In this document: piece by piece, positions 36,790-50,203 of the stretch
How positions within the stretch are numbered: position 1 is the first letter of the stretch
Layout: each line of letters begins with the position of its first letter
Assembly (NCBI GenBank): GCA_013420905.1
Contig: JAAXNY010000008.1
Location: forward strand, 2,294,001 to 2,358,000
From: Collybia mongolica
Lineage: Eukaryota > Basidiomycota > Agaricomycetes > Agaricales > Clitocybaceae
DNA length: 64,000 bases
Reading direction: 5' to 3'
Program-made: the position numbers and the translations under genes
Notes under the pieces: model-generated
Told to the model about the DNA's origin: nothing
The model's input: only the letters and a program-made list of their open reading frames with translations
Databases searched by the model: none

Positions 36790-39362
36790 TTAAAACTCCC
36801 ACTTGCTATATTTTTCCAAGGTGCTCTCTTCAACGTCCACAAAGATATTGTCCAGCTCTCTTTCACACTTAGACTCATGCCCGTCCGGCAAGACTCCCTG
36901 GACGAAATACTGTTGAATAATCTTGGTCGCACACTCTGTGGTTGGTGACAAGTACGAATGGCCTACAAGACATTATGAATACAAATTAGTGGTTCAGTTT
37001 CGGATTCTCACCAACTGATCCCTGAACCAAGAGATGAGAAGACCTGCCCATTGTTTGCTGCACAATCTTGCCAGCAGCATAAGGGGTGATGGGGTCGTCT
37101 GAGAGTGTCCAAGTAATTAAAAAGTGGTAAGAGTATACGGAGTAGCTTACGTGTGTTCGAGAGAATCAGTGTACGAGTTGCAAGAGTTTTCTAGTGTAAA
37201 GGATCAGAAGTTGATCACCGAACATGAAGGTTAGTATTACATTGAAAGGTCCCTGCACAGGGATCGATTAGGAAGACGGCGTCAGAAGAAATCCTATGGG
37301 CTCCTGACGCACAAAGTATCGCTCCGGGCCAACACCCGTCCCCGGCCAATATTGGCATCCTCCGTGCTGCTCCATAAGATGTACACTATTTAAGAGAAGT
37401 TAGACATGCCAAACGGCGACAGCATCCTAAGAATCACGTACGTGGCACCGAATCTAGGACTTTCTTTCATAGTTTCCAAAATGCTGTCAACCATCTCCTC
37501 TGCTGTTGGCGATTCCTCATTTTCTCCATAAGGCCTCGCATCGCCGCAGGATATTGCAAGCCTGAGTATGGATTCTTGACCTGTATACGTGTACCCTTCT
37601 GAGTCCTGAGGAGGGGATGCTTCAGTGAATTCCCTGGCAATCATGCGCAGTAGAGGGACCCCGTTAGCATCGTTGATGGCGCTGGCCAGCATACGAGCAT
37701 AGCGTGACCAGATACCTGGAAACTGCAGAGCAATGAAAAATGTTTCTGATTGTGAAAATGTTATTATAAGATAAAAGATCAATCTTCGGTGCATACGTCG
37801 GACACCCCCCGATGTGAGGACACCGGGGCGAGAATGATTGGACACAACCATGGGCTGATCCTGTAGCTTGTCTATAAAGTCATCGATGCGACGTTCGATG
37901 TCCTTCGGGCTTGAATCACCATGGTTGGATAGAGCACACCGTGTCGGACCTGCGTTCGCGCAATCCTCGAGATACCACTGGTAGGTTCTCCTGAGATTGA
38001 AATCATGAGTTTAATAAAATGGACGTATGAAGACCAAACGCACTCAGAGTCAGTTAATAGAAGCCGAAGAAGGACCTGAGACTCGTAATGCTCATTTGCC
38101 CACCTGACGTTGATGTCATGAGATAAACCACTAGAACGAAAACAAGACGATATTTACATGTCTGCGGGCACTATTCCGTCTATGAGTATTCGACCAGCTT
38201 TGTGGGGCAACATGTGGCCAAGGTATGCTCCAACAATGCTTCCTGTGAAGAACTTTGAGACCAGGACATTTCAGGCAGATATGTGCAATTACCATACGAC
38301 TATGAAGATACTTGAGAAAACCCTTTTAGTGAGGCTCCATAAATGTTAATTACTTACCCCTCCCCACTATGTAAAATCGGGAATGGATTAAGCGGCTATT
38401 TCTAAACCGAAGCCATGGAAAGAGCTTACAAAATTAATTAATGCGTCCTCACCCTCTAACACCCGTGAGATTTCCTCCATATCGTAGATCGTCGTTGTTG
38501 TGCTCATATATCCCAAGGTCTCGGCACCCATCGTATTACTGCAAACGGTCGCTTGCACCTCTTCCAACGCCAGCGCCTGTTTTTGTTGCTCGACCAATAC
38601 CGCTCTACCTGGAGGGGAAAATGGTTCCTTTGGGACGGAGAAGGTAGTTTCAAAAACAGTGTTTGCTTGGAATGCTTGATAACTAAGGGCAGAGCCAAAA
38701 CAGTTGACCTTTGGGATGGAATGTCCGAGACCACGCTGATCGAACGAGATGATGTCGTATCTCCCTCCAGTCTGATATTGGGCTTTCGAGGCATACTGAA
38801 ATGAAATATCTCGACCTGGACCGCCAGGACCTCCATACTATTACAAGAATTAACATAAAGTTCCGGTGAGGTCCAGGCAACTCACGTTAGTTATAACGAT
38901 ACCGAGCCTTTCGGATTTCGAACAACTAGCAGGATATTTTGTCAGTGCGAGCCTGGATGTTCCAAGGGACGGGTTGGAGTAATCAGTGGGGACACTGCTC
39001 ATACATCAGAGCTGGATATTTAAAACCACATTAAATTTGAGCCCACTCGAGGTAACCACAGAGGAATTTGTGGTTCTCCGTACAGGGTTTCCAATCAACA
39101 GCCAGAGTCCGCGAACGGTGAAAAAACAACCAGCCGACCAAACAAGCAACAGCGAGAAGCGCGCCAAGCCTTGACTTGTTCTTCCAACCACAATGCGACT
39201 GTGGTTTCAGTGGGAAATATTGTTCCTCCTCTTCTTCTTTCAATGTTGATATTTCAATTTGAGCATACGAGATTCTTCAGACTCACCCTCTCCAGAGTCT
39301 AGCAAGGTGCTAGTGAAAGGCTTTGGGTCCATTCTAGTCCAAAGAATCTTTCCAATATCCAT
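36790..39362 (-). CDS. Membrane-anchored alpha/beta hydrolase, tripeptidyl-aminopeptidase-like (TAP C-terminal domain)
   Basis: The start is MDIGKILWTRMDPKPF, followed by a single membrane segment (LGALLAVACLVGWLFF). The hydrolase core has YGGPGGPGRD (oxyanion-hole loop), YDIISFDQRGLGHS, the nucleophile elbow WGGSYGSIVGAYLGHMLP, the acid Asp in DDPITPYAA and the catalytic His in VGHSYLSPTTECATK. It ends LEKYSKWEF. This matches the fungal S33-like / tripeptidyl-aminopeptidase group; substrate is unknown. The elbow is assembled from two tiny exons, 38358-38366 (9 nt, WGG) and 38293-38299 (7 nt, S-Y-G in part), between introns 38367-38429, 38300-38357 and 38243-38292. Without the 7-nt exon neither the frame nor the active-site Ser can be restored. 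The promoter is shared with the NDR kinase. Confidence 0.88.
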
Positions 39363-39683
39363 GCCGGCACTGAGTTTTTGAAGAACAACTTACAGCGAAC
39401 TCTCTCATGGCCTTTGTGCCCGACCATAAATAGGTGATTTGGGATGTCAAAGTCACGAGTACCGTAGATGTTGACGAGATATCATTATGTATAAATGTGA
39501 CTGGCGAACTCCATTAAAAATTGAGCTGGCGCCTGGGCAACCATTGCGAAGGTGATAAACGCGTTACTTGTGCTGATCGCCACCCCACCACCTTTTTAAT
39601 TCCGTACTCCAGATCACCCGCGTTGCATCCGTGCCGATCTGCAGCTTCTCTCTCATCCCCACCAGCTAGCTCTCTTAACTAAT
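39363..39683. promoter_or_regulatory. Divergent promoter, alpha/beta hydrolase and NDR kinase
   Basis: This 321-bp region lies between two opposed start codons. A pyrimidine-rich stretch with TCTCTCATCCCC lies just before the kinase ATG. No convincing TATA box is seen. Confidence 0.4.
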
Positions 39684-41649
<1,966 letters not shown>

Positions 41650-41961
41650 ATGTGTTAGACGGACCCACTTGCTATCTATACTTGTACAGTATGCTCTAAT
41701 GGAATACTCGGATTTATATCCCAAGTTCTCTTTCCCTAAGAACCACCTCTTACATAGTCGAGCCCGACACTTTGGTCGGCCCGGTCCGGGACCGGCATCT
41801 ATTCCAAAGCCTCACTTGTGACCCAAGCCGGAGGATCTGTTTCCGTCTGAAATGATATCCACGACAGAATACTTCCCATCCGGGTCGAAAGATCGAGCAG
41901 CCTGCTATTTAGATCACCTCTTATTATCCCTACATCGAAGTAACAATCCATCGATACTGAC
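41650..41961. other. Intergenic region between NDR kinase and arabinitol dehydrogenase
   Basis: This is 312 bp between a stop and the next start on the same strand. An open frame crosses it but continues the kinase reading past its stop in another frame and is not coding. It presumably contains the kinase 3' end and the promoter of the dehydrogenase. Confidence 0.4.
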
Positions 41962-43557
41962 ATGGCTCAGGAGGTAGGCAATGCAGAAATCTACAGTCCT
42001 CGTAAGGTCCTCGAGCACCCCGAGTTCAGAATACTGGGCGATGGAGAGAAGCCACCTAAAACGTCCAATATTGCCGCTTTTTACAACCCTGCTCACGAAA
42101 TCCACCTTGTCGAGAAACCCATTTTGAAACCTGGACCTGGCCAGGTCCTCTTACATGTCCGCGCGACTGGAATATGCGGGTATGTATCTTCGCCTTTCAC
42201 ACCCATGGGAAGGGCTTACGGACAGGCCATCGCAGGAGCGATGTTCACTTTTGGCAGCATGGACGGATCGGAGACTCCATGGTAGTCACAGATGAGGTGA
42301 GAAATTCCTTGGTTGGATTTAATCTAGACGGCTAAGCTCAATAACGCTGCAGTGTGGCTCTGGCCATGAGTCTGCAGGGGAGGTGATCGAAATCGGCGAA
42401 GGAGTCACCCAGTGGAAGGCTGGTAGGGATATTGCATACCCCTCTCCTTCTAGCCTTTCTGAGACGAATCTGTAGGGGATCGCGTGGCTATCGAAGCTGG
42501 CGTGCCGTGCTCTCAGCCGTCTTGTGACCCTTGCCGTACAGGGAGATATAATGCCTGCCCAGACGTCGTATTCTTCTCTACCCCCCCTTATCATGGTGAG
42601 TCTTGCAGTCGTCTAGCTCGTCAATCCGATTTCATACATTCTGCTAGGGACCCTAACGAGATGGCATTTACACCCAGCGCAGTGGCTCCATCGCCTACCT
42701 GATGAGGTTTCTTTCGAAGAAGGATCACTATGCGAGCCTTTGGCTGTTGCCTTAGCTGGAATTGAGCGAGCAAATCTTCGCCTTGGTGATCCGCTCCTTA
42801 TCTGGTATGGCCCAAATTTGTTAAAACTTGCTGAGCCTATCACCTATTGACTACTTTCTGATAGTGGAGCTGGGCCAATAGGCCTCATTTCTCTGCTTTC
42901 TGCCAGGGCTGCTGGCGCCGAACCCATCGTCATAACTGATCTTTTCCAAAGCCGACTGGACTTCGCTAAGAAATTGGTGCCTGGGGTCCGTACGGTTCTG
43001 ATAGAACGCGGTACGACTTCGAAGGACCAAGCATCTCAGATCAAGGCTGTTGCAGGTGGTCCGCTTAAGTTCGCCCTGGAATGTACAGGTGTTGAGAGCA
43101 GCGTCCACGCAGCGATTTACGTGAGCATGTTTAGACATCATATTTCTGAATGTGTCATGAAACTCATTCGCAAACCAGTCTGTGGTGTTTGGTGGCAAGG
43201 TTTTTATCATCGGCGTTGGCAAGAATGAACAATTGGTAAGTTCACATTCAATTATTAGTTGTGCACCATCTCTGAATATGACTGGCTAGTTCCCATTTAT
43301 GCATCTCAGTGCAAACGAGATCGATGTTAGTTTCCAATATCGATATGCAAATCAGGTATGGTTTTAGTTATTTTGTCATGGCCTTAACTCGAGCTTAGTG
43401 TGTGTAGTATCCGAAAGCTATTCGTCTAGTCGCTGGTGGCCTTATCAACATCAAACCCCTCGTTACTCACAGATTCGCCCTCGAAGATGCGGTGGCTGCA
43501 TTTCACGTCGCTGCAGACCCGTCGCAGGGTGCTATCAAGGTTCAGATTCAAGACTAA
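41962..43557 (+). CDS. Zinc-dependent polyol dehydrogenase, L-arabinitol 4-dehydrogenase-like
   Basis: The product begins [20 protein letters not shown] and is a medium-chain dehydrogenase. Catalytic zinc ligands are in [16 protein letters not shown] (Cys) and [11 protein letters not shown] (His, Glu). The four structural-zinc Cys are in [19 protein letters not shown]. The NAD-binding site is [18 protein letters not shown], with Asp in [10 protein letters not shown] favouring NAD+ over NADP+. [11 protein letters not shown] and the end [14 protein letters not shown] are typical. This suite belongs to L-arabinitol 4-dehydrogenase / xylitol dehydrogenase / sorbitol dehydrogenase; the N-terminal extension and the GRIGDSMVV segment favour L-arabinitol dehydrogenase, which makes L-xylulose in fungal arabinose catabolism. 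Several short introns are needed, including one after the first zinc Cys. Substrate is inference. Confidence 0.9.
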
Positions 43558-43809
43558 GAGATCTCGGAAGCTTTATTGAGAGGGTTTTGTGTTTTTATCT
43601 GTATCTAAAGTCGTTCTGTCAAGGAAGTAGGTACAAATACTACAAATCAGTTCAGTTATCAGTTTATAAGTCCAGACGAGGTTGTACACGGTAACAGTCG
43701 AGATCGAGCACTGATTTTGGGAGCCTTGTACTGTAAGCTTACAATTCGTTATACATAGCGTATTTAAAAACTGTAATAACGTTATTAAATGTTTTAAGAG
43801 GGACCTGAA
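43558..43809. other. Convergent 3' region, arabinitol dehydrogenase / BYE1
   Basis: Two genes end towards each other over 252 bp. AT-rich DNA near 43750-43795 fits 3'-end formation. Nothing else is seen. Confidence 0.4.
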
Positions 43810-46800
43810 TCACCATCGGCGACCTGGACTCGAAGGTCCCGGGAGCCCACCATCGTTCCTTTGCCGCCTAGGCCACCCGGAGTCCAAAGGTTTGTTAGGA
43901 ACGTCGCTCCCTCTGCCACGACCTCTTCCACGACCACGCCAACCGTTCCGATCATTATTGCGGTCGCCACCTCGGTCATAACCTGGCCCAGGTCGCGGTT
44001 GGTGTCCATAGTCACGGCGGTCACGATCCCAAGAGGATGGAGCCTGAGGTGTGTGATGTTGTGGTGGCGGCGGTGCGTTCACATGTGAGGGAGGAGGTAC
44101 AGGAGGATGAAAGGCCCCTCCGTAACCCTGTGCGGGGTTTGTCCATGTTTGCGATGAACCAGGTGGTGGGATCGGCATGTGTGGCTGTTGAGGTGGCACT
44201 GGAGGTGACATAGGTTGGGGCTGAGGCGGCGTTGGGATGGGAAGAGGAATGGCGGCATTTCCTGAGAGAGTCCGAATCATAAGTTGAATCTGTTCTGGAG
44301 TAAGGCTCGCAACCTCGGCGGCAATGGTGGCCGGCAACGGAGGCGGAGGGGCCAGGTTGGAAAGAGGGGCTGAAGGGACTGACGGGGGAGCAAGGTTGTG
44401 TTTTGGTAAGTGGCTATTTGCGGGAAGTTGCGGAATAATGGGTGTGGATGGCACTGGGGGAGGGGCAAGTTTCCCCTTGTTGAGTACCCAGATTCCAATA
44501 AGATAATTGGATTTCCTCATTTTTGGCAGATGAAGTTCATCCAGAAGCTCCATGTAATCAGGCAGAGGGTCGCTTGAAAGCAATGGAATTATGTATAGTT
44601 CCCGACCTGGATAGTAATCTTTGGGGCGATTTCCCCACGGGAATACGAGCCCATGACGCCTAAGGTCAGAAAACCGAATTAGCCAACGTATGACTTGACA
44701 TGAGATTGGTTAATAACTTACCCTTTAGCAATCAGGAAATCACTCAGAATTCTGAAACCGATATCGCTTGACTCAGAGGCAGGAGAAAATGCCACAGCGA
44801 TAAGTTCCTTTGTGACGTTCATCCTCATCTGTAACAAGAACTTGCCAGAATTCTCCACCGGTACGCGTCCGTCAATGCGGAGGAGATCGGAAGGGAATAA
44901 AGTCTTCCAAAGCGCGGAATCGTGCCCAAGAGATCTTCCACCCATTTGGCGGGCAATGACAGGCGTCTCTTGCGGAATAGTGGAATCCAGGGGCATGTTA
45001 ATCTGAAAAATTGTATTGGCGTTGGATGAGAGATTTAGCGCGCCTAAAACTTACCTTTCCTGACCAGACTTGGGGCAAGGCATCAAAAGTGGCCTGGAGA
45101 GCTTCGGCAGACGTAGATTGGTCTTTCTCGTCCAAAAACATATCGAAGTCTTGATCATCAGCCTCAGAAGTATCTGATCCAAGAACCATGTCTCTGGGCT
45201 CTTCATTCGCCTGAGTAGGAGGCTCCTGCTTCACTGCGGGTGGTGGTGGAGTGAGAGTACGAATGTCTTGTTTTGGAGGTGCAGACCAAAGGGTATTCAG
45301 GTTAAAGGCATTGTTAATAGGAGTTTCTGGTTTGGCTGCGAAAGGCGAGATTCCTGTGGGTGCATCGGGGGGAGAGGCGGGTGTTGTTGTCATGGTTGTT
45401 TCTGGAGTGGGTGCGTCAGCTATGGCGGGTGCATCAACTATGATAGGTTGATTGGGAGGTTGCTGTGCCTGTGAAGCATTAGTAGCAGCTTCTGCGGCGG
45501 GAGCCTCGTCGTCCATGTTTAGGAAATCAGCAAGGTCAATTTCGGGCTCAAACATGGTAGTATCTAATCCAGTACTCCCGAGTGAAAGGGCCGAGGTTGG
45601 CCCCCCTTGTTCGAGGTTTGTAGGGGAGTGTGGTCGCAGCTCTTCACTTGGGGACATAGCGTGTAAGGGTACTGGCGGGGGGGCACCCCACCTGGTATTA
45701 TCTTGAGAAACAACAGGGGATTCAGGTGGAACAGATGTCGATGCTGTTCGCTGCCTCTTTTGTGCTCTTAATCTCTCTGTCCGTTCGCGTTCTCTCCTTT
45801 CCTCCTCTTCCAGGCGCGCACGCTCCTGATCTTGCACACTCGTCACCTCTCCGTGGACATCCTCGATGTCTTCTAGTCCCTTATGCGTGATTTTTGCACG
45901 AGGGATAGCAGTCGGGGTGAGGATGGAATATTCCAATGCTTCTTTCTCTGCAAGCTTGATGGATTGCTTGGTCTCTTCATTGGCCAAATCAGTCGACGAC
46001 ATGAGAGATATTTCCTTCGGTGTAATGAGGAGTGATGCTATGCGCCTGTGAATAACGACACGGTCACTTTTGCTTAGATTGAATTGAAGCATTCGGAAAC
46101 GGTCCCTATAAGTCATTGCAGCGTCAGTTAAGATCAAGTCCGAGGGAACGTATATCGAACGTACTTGTAATTTGAGCCAGCAGATGGATTTCCGTGTTTA
46201 TCAGGCTCAGAATATATGTCAAATACGCATTTCTCAAGTTCGACAGCAAACTCCTTTGATTCATCGAGCAGAATTGTCTTCTCTCCTTCTGTCAATTCAT
46301 CCAAAGGTTTCTCGATGATACTTTTCTCAAGTGCTTTGTCACTGACAACGTCACCATTCTCGATGCGTACATGAGGATATTTGAGGAAAATGTCACGGAA
46401 AAGCTCCTCTAGTTTGCCTAAACAATACTTTCGAGTAGGGTCAACAGTAGGATCGATGTTCGTTGGCTTGTGTCTCTTGGTGGGAGGTGTATGAGAGACA
46501 TGTTCGTTTTTGCGCTTCAAACGATGACTTGGAGCAGGAGAAGCCGACATCTTTGTGCGCACTCGGCGAGGATGTGCATTATCATCGTCAGATGTAACAG
46601 ACCCCGATGAAATGGAGACGCGGCGTGTTTGGCGCTTAAAGGACAACTATGTTAGTTTCCAATTCAGGAGTCGAAATATGTTGAGATTAACCTTTCCATT
46701 CTTCACTTTGGACTTGAGATCCTCCACAACATACTCATCAGCGCTGCTCGGATCGTCCTCTGTTTCTGATGGTAGATGCACTGGTGTTGTTCTTTTGGGT

Positions 46801-47796
46801 CGTGGTTCCACAGATTTCTTCTTCGATGCTTTGATGGGGGCTTGCTCTGTACTAGTTGACTCCTCAAGCGCTTCAGGACCCTCCCAAACCACTATATCGA
46901 AAGAAAAAAAATGAATGTTAGCAATTCAGAACTAGCCGAGAAGATAAGATAGCGTAAAAAGGATGAAAAAAACTACATATTCAAGAGAGGCCTCGTTATC
47001 ATACATAGCTTTCACTGTCTCTATTTCGTCACTCTTATGGAGCAAACGGCTACTCAGGGTTGCTCAGCAAGCGAGGTACAACTCACGGCACCCTTGTAGC
47101 TTGAAGTGACGGGACAGTCTTCTACTACATGTCTTCTGAACCGAGAGACATATATCAAAAAGTCGTCGCTACTGACATACGGGGGACGCAGAGACGAAAG
47201 TTACAAAAAAAAAATGATTTCTCCACGATTACAGGTTGCGTGGAGCACAAAAGGGCTATCGCGATGTATCCGAAGGGAAACCCAATGTACTCACTGGCTG
47301 TTCGAAGACCAGTTGATTCGGCACATGAAGGACAAATGTAAATATCTGATGGAGAGACCAAGATTAAAAGGTGGGACTTCTGGGGGAGAAAAAGATTAAC
47401 TCACTGATTTCCTCCGCATCCTTTTCGTCCAGGTCAACACAGTCAAAATGATACCTATTGGTTTACCAATTGGTGACCGGCACAATGACAACCCTGAGAC
47501 AACACTCACCATACACTACAACCACCACAAAACACCATCGGCGAGCCATCATCCCCCCTCCGACATGTACAGTTTACAGGTTCAGGAAGCTTGCGTAGTT
47601 TTTTCTTCGTAGATGGAGCCTTGCTCGCTCCTTTCGGCGCTTTCACCTTGACATTTTCTTTCTCTGGTTGATCCGAATCTGGTTTCAGGGGTTGCATTGG
47701 GTTACTGGCATGGCTCTTGAGTTTCTGCTCCTGCTTAACAGGAGCTTCCTTGGATGTTGAGGCAGCAGCCAATCTCGTTTTTGAGCGGGTGCTCAT
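43810..47796 (-). CDS. BYE1: BYE1-type transcription factor: PHD finger, TFIIS central domain, SPOC domain
   Basis: From ATG 47796 (MSTRSKTRLAAASTSKEAPV), a Lys-rich start leads into a PHD finger (CTCRRGDDGSPMVFCGGC, then WYHFDCVDLDEKD and IYICPSC) whose Cys/His ligands are all present. A TFIIS central domain follows (KYCLGKLEELFRDIF, then FDIYSEPDKHGNPSAGSNYK, RDRFRMLQFNLSKSDRVVIH). After an acidic and Pro-rich linker comes a SPOC domain (LRIDGRVPVENSGKFLLQMR, LSDFLIAKGRHGLVFPWGNR, NYLIGIWVLNKG). The tail is Pro-rich and ends in an RG-rich run (GWRGRGRGRGRG). Bye1 binds RNA polymerase II through the TFIIS-like domain and H3K4me3 through the PHD finger. The RG-rich tail suggests RNA binding. 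Exon joining was followed through the PHD, TFIIS and SPOC parts and is consistent. Confidence 0.92.
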
Positions 47797-50203
47797 GGTC
47801 TAGTCAAAATCCTCTTCTGTGTCCGAAGCTACAAGGCGGTGCTGAGAGAAAGGTGTTTTTTGAACTCCGCATGTGGCTGAACTGATTCTCATCACGTGTA
47901 AAGCCGCGTGTCAAACAAGACCAGGATTGTCTCCCACGGCCGCGTGCCCAAGTTCAACCGCTCACGACCTGCTCTAGCAGAGTCCTTCCCGGTGAATTAT
48001 CCTTCCTGAACGGCTGGATCCTTTTCCACAGCATTATGGTGACAGATATCAAGTGCCGAGTAGAACTCCTGGAGTTTCGGAGTCAAGTGGCTCCTCTTTT
48101 GTTGGATATACCGTAGTAAGACATTCTCCAAGCCACGCCTCTTCTATCTTTGTATCACAGGTCATTTGAGCTGACTGTGCTCCTATCTTAGGTGCCCTTA
48201 TGACTGGCATGACACGGCGTGTCATGTAGTGTCTTCCATATCATCGATATCGTGACAAGTCTCATTCATTCGGCGGGATTATCGGCTCACGTTATGCTTT
48301 TCATGTGTAAGGTGTGTCTTGATTTGCCACAGATTTTCACAATCTGTCCGGTATCAGCCTACACCCAGCATCTCTTCTGGACGTCATGCCCCGCCAGTAG
48401 CCCTACGCATGCAAGAGTACTATCACATCACGTCCTTCGCTTCCCAAGCCATAGACACTTTATTTTGGGGCCGGCTGGACTGGCAACATTTTCGGGTAGC
48501 GGACAATGACCATATCCTCGGGTTCGGCGGCGGTTCAGCAGTTCGTTGTGCAAGGTGACCAATAAACACTGATCGTCGACACTTCGGTCCGATCGACTAT
48601 GGTTTTGACCGGTCGATCCTGCTTCTCCAGCTTTATCCTTTCGAACTCGAACAGCTTTGGGAAAATGTTCCCGGTCCTATCGAGATAACACGGCATCAGC
48701 TTTCCAACATATGACGGTTTATATCGGTGACGGCCGGACAAGGAACAAAACGCGTCAACGGATGGAGGGATAAGGCCAGTTACGGACTTCACGTGATCGT
48801 CTCCTGACAAACATTATATCTTGGAAAGGAATATCAGCCACGATGCCGCCTCGGAGCGAAGGCCGTCTAACGGGGAAAGGAGAGTTTTCAAATCTTCGCC
48901 GATGTTCTGGGCCAATTATGACTGAATTAATTTCTTCTTTTGGCCACATGGAGAATGCGAAGCGGAAGGCGAAAGGGCTGGGTGGCTCGGAAGGGACGCT
49001 GCTATTGAGGATGTGTACTGCCTTTGAATGGCGCGCCATAGGAGGCGTTTCAGTTGGACAAGATATCCAAATACATCGACCTTGATCCATCCGACGACAA
49101 CCAAGATATGAGCGAGTAATGACCTAGGAGTCGACGTCATTTCCCACAGGAACCACAGCTATGCGAAGTTTTTCCTTGTGGACGAATACTTTGCTTGTCA
49201 ACGCGGGCCTTGAATACTCGAAATAATTCGTGGGGGGATTTGATCCTTGTTGCTCTTTGTCATGGGGTGTCATAATATTATTATGATGGTAATAAGAAAC
49301 TATACAGCAACGGGTAGTAGGTATTGGTGGTACATGCAATCGCTACGACTGAGCCCGCCATCGTGCCCGCCTTTGGACTTCTAGGCCACGCCGCCTGAAC
49401 CACTAGTCCTATCAGAGACAGAAAGTCTATCAGAAAGTATTTACAGGCGGACTTAGTTTTGAGAAGAGAAGCACAGGTTGCTGATGTATATGTTATTTTT
49501 TTTTTCATCACCCGATATATCAGTTACGGAAACAGTCGCCAGTCTGAGAAAAAATGATCAGGGTTCGAGGTACAACCGATCGAGAGGTTCGTATCCGTTT
49601 CCTGTAAACCAGTCAGCTGAAGTCTGAACCGCGGTGGCGGTCGGTTTCGCCTCCCCCCTTGCCCTCGAAAGTCTTAGCTCGTCGGTCTATACGCCCACAA
49701 GTGACGGCCAAAGTCTTTCACCGACTGTAACTTATACTGGTATAGCTGCTGCCCGTACTGCCTCGCGGCTGACCCTGCCTGGGGTCCAACGCCTTCCTGA
49801 AGGCTGCACCTCCCCTTTAGCCTGTCAAATTTGGTGAAATCAACACCTTACCACCCGTGGAGTGCATTTCACGTCGAGGAGACCTCAGCACCGGACCTAA
49901 CGACAACAGAGCGCGATTATTGCCGAGGTTCGTCCTTTCCCCTTCATGGTTGAGCCTGATCTCTTGTAATGGCGGTTGGCGTCGAATCCGGTTTTTGAAC
50001 CACCTGGCGCTGCAAGGTTATCATGCATGGCACACATGATTCTTTTGCTGATACACCGCTCTTTGTGGTAGATACCCGCAATACCGGCAAACGCTTTTAC
50101 GCATCTCGCACACCTTTCTCTCCTTCAAAATATACCCTTCGCTACCATCGCCTCTCTATTGATCAAACGTTTTCACTCCCGAGTCCTCGTTTTCGTGGTA
50201 CTC
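47797..50203. other. 2.4-kb intergenic region upstream of the CDC15-like kinase
   Basis: I looked for genes on both strands. Open frames at 48219-48558, 48535-49090 and 49634-50039 are short and show no family motif, no convincing splice pattern and no codon bias. Part of it must hold the BYE1 promoter (left end) and the leader of the large kinase gene (right end). The length is unusual for this gene-dense window. Confidence 0.35.
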
